Origin: Gorillibacterium sp.
GTDB taxonomy: Bacteria > Bacillota > Bacilli > Paenibacillales > NBRC-103111
NCBI GenBank assembly: GCA_014380705.1
Contig: JACMJI010000301.1
Span: 1 to 14,415 of the forward strand
DNA length: 14,415 bases
Direction of reading: 5' to 3'
Shown here: positions 1 through 6,486 of the stretch, one piece after another
Layout: each line of letters starts with the position of its first letter
How positions within the stretch are numbered: the stretch's first letter is position 1
Program-made: the position numbers and the translations under genes
The notes under the pieces: generated by a model
Database searches by the model: none
The model's input: the letters and a program-made list of their open reading frames with translations, nothing else
Told to the model about the DNA's origin: nothing

Positions 1-2187
1 ACAGCAGCTACAACCACAACAGTTACTGGCGTTTCCAACTGGGCTAAAGGCTGGGTTCAAACAGCTCTTGACGCTAAGCTGATCACTCCACAAACAGACT
101 ACACCAAACTAGCACCTCGTGGTGCATTGGTTGACTCCGCTTATCTTGTATATGAAGCTAAGACGGTTGCTACCATTAAGAGCGCTAAGCAAATCGGTGC
201 TAAGTCAATCGAAGTTACCTTCGTTGGCCCAGTTGCTGCTACACAAACCGTAACTGTTAAATCAGGCTTCTTGCCAGTTGATGGCAAAACGGCTTTGAAT
301 GAAACAAGAACGGTTGCAACTTTCACAACTGTAGATGATCTTGCTGCTGGAACTTACACAGTAGGCGGTAAAGACTTGGTTGATACGACTGTTGCTGTAG
401 TTGCAAGTGTTGTTACGAAGATTGAGTTCGCAACAACAACTGTAGTAGCTGTAACCTACACACAAGACATTCCTTTCAAGGTTTACAACCAATTTAATGA
501 AGTTATTACGCTCAACAATGCGGACTTCCTTAATCCTTCTGCGTACAATGTAACTAAAGGCCAACCAATTCCAGTTGGAGCTGTTGGCGAGAACAAAATC
601 GTCCTTTTAGCTAATACTGGTATTGCTAAAGATGACAAAGTTCTTGTTAGTGTGTTCCACAAGCTTGGCGTAAATGCTCAAGCTACATTGACTGCAGTTC
701 CTGCATCAACCATCTCCAAAGTACAATTTGGAACAGTTGTTCCTAATACTGGAGATTCCCGTATTACAGCTAATCAAACGAACAAGGTTGCTTTGCCATT
801 GACGCAGCTTGACCAATATGGTAAAGAAATCGCACTTGTTGATGCTGAAGCATTGACATTTAGTTCTTCTAATCCTGCTGTTGTAAATGTATCCTCCATT
901 CTAACCATTGTTAAAGCTGATGGTAAGTATGAGTATCGCTTTGCTCCTTTGGCTGATGGAGTGACTACAATTACGGCTTACATTCCTGGAACTACTGTTT
1001 TTGCTCAAGTAGACATTAAAGTTGAAAAAGCAGCTGCTTTGAGTTCGATTACTTTTGTTCAACCTTCAGGCTTAGTTGTTGCTACTGAAGCTGTTGAAAT
1101 AAAGTATGCTGGTAAAAATCAATATGCTGGTAATGTTAATTTAACTGCTGGCAACAGTGTTGCTGGTGCAACTGGACTTCCTTGGTTCAGCACCAACCCA
1201 ACAGTTGTTCCTACATCTGCTATCGTAGTTGCTGCTGATGGTAAGTTGACAATTACTCCTGCTGCTGAAGGCGTTGCAACTGTTAACGCTTATCTGAACG
1301 GACAAATTCAAGGAACGTTCTCCTTTGATACGAAGGCTGCTGCTGTTCCTACTAAGATCAGCGTAAGCGACAAGACAACAACTAGATTTGTTCAAGGTGT
1401 TACACACGCTTATGCGGCCAAAGAGTTCAAAATCGTTGACCAATATAACCGTGTTATCGCTGACGACAAATTAGTTGATGCTAATCTTAGCATTGTAGAA
1501 AAAACCGACGCAGATGCTATCCTGACTGCTGCTGGTGTAACTGTAACAACAGATGTTGCTAAGTCTGGTACAGCTGTTCTTACAGCAACTTATGCTACTA
1601 AATCGATCGACTTTACCGTTACAACGGTTAAAGTAATTGATGTTGTTAGCTACGACATCTCTGCTCCAGCTATTACAACACTGAAGGTAAGTAGTGCTAC
1701 TACTAACCCTTACCAGTTCGTATTCAAAGCTAATTCCGGTAAGGATGCTGCTGGTAATGTTGTTGCTGTAGATCCATCTGTTAACCTTTTCAGCTCTGAT
1801 GATTCAGCAGTTGGAGTAACTGTTGGTGGCGCAGTTTATGGCGTTACTCATGATAAGTCCGCTGTTGTCACTGTATTCAAAGCTGGTAAGCAAGTTGCCC
1901 AAGTAACTTTTAAGGCATCAACGAATGCTTCTGTAGCTGAAACGGTTGCCTTTGCTGACAATACGCCTAGTGCAATTACTGCAACTACGACTTTTGCAGT
2001 AGTAGTAAAAGATCAGTATGGTGTAGCAATCCCAGCTGTTGGGACTTGGTTCTCCACAGATGCTTCCGTACTCTCCATTGTTCCAGCTACTGGTGTAGCA
2101 ACTGTTGTTGCATCCGGTAAAGCAACAATCTCGTTTGTAACTTCTAACGGTAAGGTTCTTACCAAAGAAATTACAGCTACGAAATAA
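1..2187 (+). CDS. S-layer-like surface protein, SLH domain tail plus Ig-like (BIG2-like) modules, 5'-truncated
   Basis: The reading frame is open from the first base, so the gene starts upstream of the window. Codons 14-42 read NWAKGWVQTALDAKLI...LAPRG, the end of an SLH domain, which in this family binds pyruvylated secondary cell-wall polymer and anchors the protein to the surface. The rest is rich in Thr, Val and Ala and has no transmembrane segment. About six modules of roughly 100 residues each carry an NQF/DQYG/NQYA/DQYN-type strand (coding positions near 481, 811, 1117, 1438, 1741 in degenerate form, and 2011), followed by phrases such as SSNPAVVNV or STDASVLSIV, typical of bacterial Ig-like group 2 folds. 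Codon use is strongly skewed to GCT, GTT, ACT and GGT, unlike the downstream genes and consistent with very high expression. A strong terminator follows the TAA. It is probably an S-layer or major wall protein; an SLH-anchored adhesin is possible. Confidence 0.85.
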   Translation, partial: TAATTTTVTGVSNWAKGWVQTALDAKLITPQTDYTKLAPRGALVDSAYLVYEAKTVATIKSAKQIGAKSIEVTFVGPVAATQTVTVKSGFLPVDGKTALNETRTVATFTTVDDLAAGTYTVGGKDLVDTTVAVVASVVTKIEFATTTVVAVTYTQDIPFKVYNQFNEVITLNNADFLNPSAYNVTKGQPIPVGAVGENKIVLLANTGIAKDDKVLVSVFHKLGVNAQATLTAVPASTISKVQFGTVVPNTGDSRITANQTNKVALPLTQLDQYGKEIALVDAEALTFSSSNPAVVNVSSILTIVKADGKYEYRFAPLADGVTTITAYIPGTTVFAQVDIKVEKAAALSSITFVQPSGLVVATEAVEIKYAGKNQYAGNVNLTAGNSVAGATGLPWFSTNPTVVPTSAIVVAADGKLTITPAAEGVATVNAYLNGQIQGTFSFDTKAAAVPTKISVSDKTTTRFVQGVTHAYAAKEFKIVDQYNRVIADDKLVDANLSIVEKTDADAILTAAGVTVTTDVAKSGTAVLTATYATKSIDFTVTTVKVIDVVSYDISAPAITTLKVSSATTNPYQFVFKANSGKDAAGNVVAVDPSVNLFSSDDSAVGVTVGGAVYGVTHDKSAVVTVFKAGKQVAQVTFKASTNASVAETVAFADNTPSAITATTTFAVVVKDQYGVAIPAVGTWFSTDASVLSIVPATGVATVVASGKATISFVTSNGKVLTKEITATK

Positions 2188-2201
2188 TTAACACTTTCCA
2201 G

Positions 2202-2240
2202 AAAAGACTGTGCTAACCATGCACAGTCTTTTTTTTATTT
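2202..2240 (+). terminator. Rho-independent terminator of the S-layer-like gene
   Basis: A perfect 12-bp inverted repeat, AAAAGACTGTGC (2202-2213) with GCACAGTCTTTT (2221-2232), surrounds a 7-nt loop and runs into a long T tract. It lies 15 nt after the stop codon. Confidence 0.93.
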
Positions 2241-2303
2241 TTTACCGAAACCAAATGTAACCAATGGAGTATATTTTAATAGAATTCAAAGTGGGAGGAC
2301 TCT

Positions 2304-2762
2304 ATGAAGAAAAGGCCATTTTATATTATTGCTCCGATAGTGCTTTCTGCAACTGTTATCATGGGTTCTGCATTTAGTTTAAAGTCACAGGCTAATTCCG
2401 CAGCTCAGCCAGGATCGGCTGATGATCCCGTTGTCACCAAGAGCTACGTTGATGAACAGATTCGCAATATGGGTGGCGATAGTGGCGGTGGACAAGCTGC
2501 AAGTATTATTGTCGTTACCTTAACCAAAGGACAGACGCTAGTCGCCAATTCTGGAGCGGAGTTTATTCTACGTGTTGGACAAGCAACAGCGATGAGTATA
2601 GACGGCAATGGTATTCCCGATGTTACCCTAGGCAAGGATATTGTCAAAGGAGCACAGATCAGCAAAAACTCATTGCTCATCTTCCCGGGCGCCGGTCGCG
2701 GTATTACGGTTCAGTCGGATAAAGCCATTGTCATGGTACGCGGCGGTTACACTGTTCAATAA
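2304..2762 (+). CDS. Small exported or membrane-anchored protein of an uncharacterised Firmicutes family
   Basis: A 152-residue protein with a good ribosome site (GGGAGGA, 2293-2299) 4 nt before the ATG. Residues 1-30 are MKKR followed by a hydrophobic stretch (about 7-25), a signal peptide or N-terminal anchor; SQANSA (28-33) could be a cleavage site. Residues 40-53 (DDPVVTKSYVDEQI) form a short acidic helix motif that I recall from many uncharacterised proteins of spore-forming Firmicutes. After a Gly/Ser linker (57-63), residues 67-152 are a compact beta-rich domain with KGQTL, GAEFILRVGQA, PDVTLGKDI, NSLLIFPGAGRG and VMVRGGYTV, matching a conserved domain of unknown function known to me only from memory. 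It has no cysteines and no catalytic signature I can name. It stands alone between two intergenic regions. Its role is probably outside the membrane; nothing more specific is supported. Confidence 0.82.
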   Translation: MKKRPFYIIAPIVLSATVIMGSAFSLKSQANSAAQPGSADDPVVTKSYVDEQIRNMGGDSGGGQAASIIVVTLTKGQTLVANSGAEFILRVGQATAMSIDGNGIPDVTLGKDIVKGAQISKNSLLIFPGAGRGITVQSDKAIVMVRGGYTVQ

Positions 2763-2920
2763 CAGAGAAAGAAACGAATCTGTATAGGACCTACTAGCTT
2801 ATTATTTTCTATTGTTTCCTATGAGACGAATGTTCATACTTCTTTATGAAATTTTCTACTTACGCTATACGATTTCCATTTGAGGAAAAACAATATCAGG
2901 TTGAGTCCTTCCTAACAAGC

Positions 2921-2927
2921 CATACTA
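2921..2927 (+). promoter_or_regulatory. Candidate forespore sigma-G -10 element for the spore protein gene
   Basis: CATACTA fits the sigma-G -10 consensus (CATnnTA) and lies 33 nt upstream of the spore protein ATG. Sigma-G transcription is expected for this family. I find no convincing -35 at the usual 17-18 nt spacing, so the call rests on the -10 and the gene type. Confidence 0.4.
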
Positions 2928-2959
2928 TAACCAATTCCTAAAAGGAGAGGTGAAGAAAT

Positions 2960-3235
2960 ATGGCTAAGAATAAGCAGATCGTTGTGCCGCAAAGTAAGCA
3001 GATGCTTGATCAATGGAAATACGAAATAGCTGCCGAACTGGGATTGCCAGTTGGGCAGGGAAATAATGGGTCAACGGATACCGAGTTCTCAACGGAGCTG
3101 GGGAGTAATTCGAACGCTGGACATAACAATGATTACTGGGGTTATTTTGCTTCAAGGGATAATGGTGCGGTTGGTGGACAAATTACAAAACGATTAATTG
3201 AAAAAGCGGAAGAAACCCTTTTTTCCTTATCATAA
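2960..3235 (+). CDS. Alpha/beta-type small acid-soluble spore protein with central insertion
   Basis: A 91-residue protein, preceded by AAAGGAGAGGTG (2941-2952). Alpha/beta SASPs coat spore DNA, shift it toward an A-like form, protect it from UV and heat damage, and are degraded at germination by the protease GPR. Both conserved halves are present: the N-terminal helix region VVPQSKQMLDQWKYEIAAELG (8-28) with the GPR-type site E22-I23 in YEIAAEL, and the C-terminal DNA-binding block NGAVGGQITKRLIEKAEETL (68-87). Family members are usually 60-75 residues. Here about 28 extra residues, polar and rich in Asn, Gly and Ser, separate the halves and include TEFSTELG (41-48), which resembles a second GPR site. 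DYWGYFASRD (58-67) leads into the C-terminal block. The gene is monocistronic and probably made in the forespore. Confidence 0.93.
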   Translation: MAKNKQIVVPQSKQMLDQWKYEIAAELGLPVGQGNNGSTDTEFSTELGSNSNAGHNNDYWGYFASRDNGAVGGQITKRLIEKAEETLFSLS

Positions 3236-3295
3236 GCTGCGCAGTTCCTATAATTATTGGGCATGGTATACGAACTCATTGGTAGCCAACCTGAA

Positions 3296-3327
3296 TTGAC
3301 ACTTGAGTTTATTTGCTTTAGTATACT
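3296..3327 (+). promoter_or_regulatory. Weak sigma-A-like promoter candidate upstream of the metK leader terminator
   Basis: A perfect TTGACA (3296-3301) and a TATACT (3322-3327) are separated by 20 nt, longer than the usual 16-18. If used, transcription would start just before the hairpin at 3344-3373 and either stop there, giving an RNA of about 45 nt, or read through into metK. Confidence 0.25.
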
Positions 3328-3343
3328 GGTATGAAGGTCAACT

Positions 3344-3380
3344 ACTAACCTTTTCCACTCGGAAAGGGTTGGTTTTTTAT
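3344..3380 (+). terminator. Intrinsic terminator between the spore protein gene and metK
   Basis: A 13-bp stem pairs 3344-3356 (ACTAACCTTTTCC) with 3361-3373 (GGAAAGGGTTGGT). It has two G-U pairs, a 4-nt ACTC loop and a following TTTTT. It lies 108 nt after the spore protein stop and about 115 nt before the metK start, so it may end the spore transcript or act as an attenuator in a metK leader. Confidence 0.85.
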
Positions 3381-3494
3381 GAAGAGATAAGAATCATTAC
3401 ATGTTTTTCCTTATATGGTTTATAAAATTTACTGGTAACCGCATGATGTCAGAAGACGCCATGAAGCGTTTATCCTTGGGGGTAGTATCAAGTT

Positions 3495-4700
3495 ATGGCT
3501 ATGAGCATGACCAAACGTTTATTCACATCCGAATCTGTAACCGAGGGTCACCCAGATAAGATATGCGATCAGATCTCAGATGCTGTTCTTGATGCATTTC
3601 TAGAGGTAGATCCAAATGCACGTGTCGCTTGTGAGGTTTCTGTTGCGACAGGTTTGGTATTAGTTATCGGAGAAATTACTAGTAAAGCGGATTATGTAGA
3701 TATTCCAGCTATTGTTCGCAACACGATCAAAGAAATAGGCTATACAAACGCTTCATATGGATTTGATTATAAGACATGTGCTGTTTTAACTTCACTTAAT
3801 GAACAGTCCGCAGATATAGCGCTTGGTGTCGATCATGCGTTAGAAGCACGGGAAGGGACTATGACCGACCAAGATATTGATGCCATCGGAGCGGGAGACC
3901 AAGGACTGATGTTTGGGTTTGCCGTAGATGAGACACCGGAGCTTATGCCTCTTCCTATTTCACTTTCTCATCGTCTTGCCCGCCGCCTAGCAGAGGTTCG
4001 TAAGAACGGTACACTTCCTTATCTTCGCCCGGATGGAAAAACTCAAGTTACCGTGGAGTATGAGAATGGAAAGCCCATTCGCGTAGACACGATCGTTGTA
4101 TCTACACAGCATGCTGAGGAAGTAACGCTTGAGCAGATTCAACAAGATATTAAAAAACATGTAATCGGACCCGTGGTTCCATCTGAACTGCTCGATGCCA
4201 ACAGTAAGTATTTTATTAATCCGACAGGCCGCTTCGTTATTGGTGGACCTCAGGGCGATGCTGGATTAACGGGTCGCAAGATTATTGTTGATACGTATGG
4301 AGGGTATGCTCGCCATGGTGGCGGTGCGTTCTCTGGTAAAGACCCAACGAAAGTAGACCGCTCTGCTGCGTATGCAGCGCGTTATGTGGCCAAGAATGTA
4401 GTGGCTGCTGGATTAGCCAGCAAATGTGAAATTCAGTTGGCCTATGCGATCGGTGTTGCACGTCCCGTATCCATCAGTGTAGATACCTTTGATACGGGTA
4501 AGATCAGTGACGATAGAATTGCCGAGTTAATCTCAATGAACTTTGACTTGCGCCCTGCCGGAATCATTAAAGAACTCGGACTCCGAACACCAATGTACCA
4601 GCAGGTAGCAGCCTATGGACACTTTGGGCGTACAGATCTCGACCTGCCTTGGGAGCGTACAGATAAAGCTGAAGGATTAAGAGCCCAAGCAGATCTGTAA
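3495..4700 (+). CDS. metK: S-adenosylmethionine synthetase (methionine adenosyltransferase)
   Basis: MetK makes S-adenosylmethionine from ATP and methionine, releasing phosphate and diphosphate; it is a cytoplasmic homotetramer that supplies methyl groups and polyamine precursors. The 401 residues match the usual length of about 400. Diagnostic motifs are [16 protein letters not shown] (14-29) with the catalytic His19, signature 1 [10 protein letters not shown] (132-141), and the glycine-rich signature 2 [16 protein letters not shown] (275-290), which includes the Lys and Asp residues used for ATP, metal and K+ binding. The chosen ATG is 12 nt from a G-rich site (TTGGGGGTAG, 3476-3485); ATGs at 3501 and 3507 are in frame and are real alternatives, since homologues often start M-(S/T)-K-R. 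No S-box is visible upstream, although B. subtilis metK is S-box controlled. The gene appears monocistronic. Confidence 0.98.
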   Translation: MAMSMTKRLFTSESVTEGHPDKICDQISDAVLDAFLEVDPNARVACEVSVATGLVLVIGEITSKADYVDIPAIVRNTIKEIGYTNASYGFDYKTCAVLTSLNEQSADIALGVDHALEAREGTMTDQDIDAIGAGDQGLMFGFAVDETPELMPLPISLSHRLARRLAEVRKNGTLPYLRPDGKTQVTVEYENGKPIRVDTIVVSTQHAEEVTLEQIQQDIKKHVIGPVVPSELLDANSKYFINPTGRFVIGGPQGDAGLTGRKIIVDTYGGYARHGGGAFSGKDPTKVDRSAAYAARYVAKNVVAAGLASKCEIQLAYAIGVARPVSISVDTFDTGKISDDRIAELISMNFDLRPAGIIKELGLRTPMYQQVAAYGHFGRTDLDLPWERTDKAEGLRAQADL

Positions 4701-4745
4701 TTAAACTGAGGTTGCTTGGAGGTATTTTACAATTACAAACGAGTT

Positions 4746-4783
4746 AGCCCTTGATACCTGTGGTGTCGGGGCTCTTGTTATTT
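4746..4783 (+). terminator. Probable terminator after metK
   Basis: A hairpin pairs AGCC (4746-4749) with GGCT (4769-4772) and GATACC (4753-4758) with GGTGTC (4762-4767). There is a small bulge and a 3-nt loop, followed by T-rich CTTGTTATTT. The stem is interrupted and the T run is imperfect, so this is a moderate call. Confidence 0.5.
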
Positions 4784-4810
4784 ACAGCTAAACGATAATA
4801 AATGGATAAT
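4781..4810 (+). promoter_or_regulatory. Candidate sigma-A promoter of the GT39 gene
   Basis: TTTACA (4781-4786, 5 of 6 matches) and GATAAT (4805-4810, 5 of 6) are 18 nt apart. The predicted start near 4817 leaves a short leader of about 20 nt with the ribosome site GGGGGT (4824-4829) before the GTG start. Confidence 0.5.
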
Positions 4811-4836
4811 TATTTTAATAGCTGGGGGTACGGATT

Positions 4837-6201
4837 GTGCGGATACAAAGGTCTAAATGGATGCCATGGCTGTTGGCTATCCTCATTCTTGGGACAGTTC
4901 TTCGTCTCGTTTGGATATACAACGTCAATACTCAGCCTATCTCAGATTTTAAACATTACCATGACTTGGCGTTATCCGTTCTTCAGCGTGGAACCTATGA
5001 ACTTCCTGAGGGCTTGGACTATATAAAAGCTGACACTCCATATATTAAAACCGGGGAGCACTACCCAACCGCCTTTCGACCACCAGGCTATCCGTTATTT
5101 CTTGCTGCTATTTACGCAGTATGGCCTAATATCTTAGCCGCAAAGCTCGCCAATGTTGCTATGAGTATTCTATGGATGCTAGCGATGTTTGCACTCGGTA
5201 AAAAGTACGCGAGCGAACGAACGGGACTTTGGGCGGCTTTCCTTACAGCTATTTTTCCTGCCGCAATAAGCTATACCAGTGTACTTAGCGCTGAGATCAT
5301 CTCCGTATCCCTTGTTATGTCGATTCTTTCGGTCCATGCTTATAAACCAGGGCCGCTATGGCTGAGAAGTATTCTATTAGGTCTTGCTGCTGGCTTTTTA
5401 GCGCTTGTGAAGCCCTATTATATTGCCCTGCCTGCACTCTACTTCCTGTTGGTGTGGTGGCAGGCTGGAAACGCTAGATTTGTATATGACTGGAGATTAG
5501 GAGTTAAGAAGGGCTTGCTTGGAATGTGCGCTCTTATCCTTGGAATGGTCATTATTATCTCTCCTTGGACGATCCGAAATATCCATGTGCTGCATCGTTT
5601 TGTGCCGATCTCAACAAACGGTAGCTTCGTGTTATACATCAACAATAACGACTTAGCTACCGGAAAATATATGGATGCGATGAAGGTGCCGGGGTCTATT
5701 TTTAAAACGGATCAGGTTGTGGACGCAAACGGGAATTACAACGAGTCTGATGCTATGAAACTTGCGGGTGTAGAAGCGAAGAAATGGATGATGAGTCACC
5801 CTGTAGAGACCGTTATTCTGGGCTTTAAAAGGCTCACGCTCAGTTATACGCAGGTAGGCTCAGAAGTATGGGAGTGGACGATGTCGAAGGCGCATGTGCG
5901 AATTGGGGCCAATACGACGGCTTTAGTGGTACAAGCGCACCGCTTGAGCGGACTAGTGGCAGTAGGCGCGGGTCTATTATATGCGTTGCTGATGCTCTGG
6001 CGTTTTCTCTGGCGCAAACCTATTCAGGAGCTAGACGGGATTATCCTTCTCTTCACGATGTTCTATACCGCTGTTATTTTTGCATCTGAGGGTCAGCCGA
6101 GATATACCTATACTTTGTACCCCTTTCTACTGCTGAGTATCGTCTGTTTGAGCATGAAGCTGAATCAAGCCACGACGCTACCAGATAACCCCCATGATTG
6201 A
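4837..6201 (+). CDS. Polytopic membrane glycosyltransferase, GT39/PMT (ArnT-like) type
   Basis: A 454-residue integral membrane protein of the GT-C fold. Family members move a sugar from a polyprenyl-phosphate donor onto a protein, lipid or wall polymer on the outer face of the membrane; the acceptor cannot be told from sequence. Family marks are the first transmembrane helix (about 10-28), then an outer loop with the acidic residue D37 in ISDFKHYHDLA, the motif RPPGYPLFLA (81-90), helices near 103-121, 130-165, 176-207 and 226-243, a large outer domain (about 244-365), and C-terminal helices (about 369-388, 400-417, 427-441) that include EGQPRYTYTLYPF (428-440). The start is GTG 8 nt after GGGGG; an ATG nine codons in is a weaker alternative because it lies inside the basic N-terminal lead. 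It lies alone between terminators, next to secreted-glycosidase and S-layer genes, which suits envelope glycosylation. Confidence 0.87.
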   Translation: MRIQRSKWMPWLLAILILGTVLRLVWIYNVNTQPISDFKHYHDLALSVLQRGTYELPEGLDYIKADTPYIKTGEHYPTAFRPPGYPLFLAAIYAVWPNILAAKLANVAMSILWMLAMFALGKKYASERTGLWAAFLTAIFPAAISYTSVLSAEIISVSLVMSILSVHAYKPGPLWLRSILLGLAAGFLALVKPYYIALPALYFLLVWWQAGNARFVYDWRLGVKKGLLGMCALILGMVIIISPWTIRNIHVLHRFVPISTNGSFVLYINNNDLATGKYMDAMKVPGSIFKTDQVVDANGNYNESDAMKLAGVEAKKWMMSHPVETVILGFKRLTLSYTQVGSEVWEWTMSKAHVRIGANTTALVVQAHRLSGLVAVGAGLLYALLMLWRFLWRKPIQELDGIILLFTMFYTAVIFASEGQPRYTYTLYPFLLLSIVCLSMKLNQATTLPDNPHD

Positions 6202-6333
6202 TAAATTGAGTTGCATCATATTTCTAATGAAATTGTGTCGGTAAAAAGCTGGCTCACAGCCATGCCTAACGAAAACGGGTATCGGTCATAAGCCTAGCGA
6301 AGCTGTCTCGTTTCTCGTTCTAGTCTAGATGCC
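6202..6333. other. Non-coding spacer with small dyads, function not recognised
   Basis: No supported gene on either strand. Small features are a GGCT-CAC-AGCC hairpin (6251-6261) and a tandem TCTCGTT repeat (6306-6319). The stretch does not match a riboswitch class I could recognise. It could simply be the 3' untranslated region of the GT39 gene leading to its terminator. Confidence 0.5.
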
Positions 6334-6380
6334 AAACTATAAAAGCGGATGCCCACGGGCGTCTGCTTTTATAGTTTTAT
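6334..6380 (+). terminator. Very strong intrinsic terminator after the GT39 gene
   Basis: A 20-bp stem pairs 6334-6353 with 6358-6377. It has only two G-U pairs, a 4-nt CACG loop, and runs into TTTTATTT. The 5' arm begins with AAAC and has an A-rich lower half, so weak activity on the other strand is conceivable, but no opposing gene is present. Confidence 0.95.
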
Positions 6381-6410
6381 TTCCACAATCTTCTCTTTTT
6401 ATCTGAAAAA

Positions 6411-6440
6411 CGTAACTTTTTTGAGTTTAAGAGAGTCTAA
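6411..6440 (+). promoter_or_regulatory. Candidate ECF-sigma (SigM/SigX-like) promoter of the phosphodiester glycosidase gene
   Basis: CGTAAC (6411-6416) followed at once by six Ts resembles the TGTAAC/TGAAAC -35 of envelope-stress ECF sigmas. After 17 nt comes AGTCTAA (6434-6440), one base from the CGTCTAA-type -10. The -10 overlaps one arm of a 6-bp dyad, GAGTCT (6433-6438) and AGACTC (6448-6453). A sigma-A reading (TTGAGT at 6421, TATAGG at 6442) has only a 15-nt spacer. Confidence 0.35.
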
Positions 6441-6486
6441 GTATAGGAGACTCATAAATACAGAGAGTTCGGAGGAGATCGGATAA

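Noticed and set aside
1141..1443. Minus-strand open frame inside the surface protein gene
   Set aside because: It is a shadow of the biased GCT/GTT codons on the + strand; the translation is Ser/Asn rich without domains or a ribosome site.
3236..3494. S-box (SAM-I riboswitch) or T-box in front of metK
   Set aside because: I could not find the conserved S-box core or the T-box GGGTGGnACCGCG element. The hairpin present is an ordinary terminator shape.
2272..4821. Shared 11-mer TATTTTAATAG about 20 nt before two gene starts (2272-2282 and 4811-4821)
   Set aside because: AT-rich and short; two occurrences in this window are not enough to claim a regulatory box.
4802..5026. Small open frame overlapping the 5' end of the GT39 gene
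   Set aside because: It has no ribosome site, and the overlapping frame has clear transmembrane helices and GT39 motifs.
6202..6333. Cyclic-di-GMP-type riboswitch or gene remnant after the GT39 gene
   Set aside because: The short hairpin and GC-rich patches do not fit a riboswitch core I know, and both strands have frequent stops.
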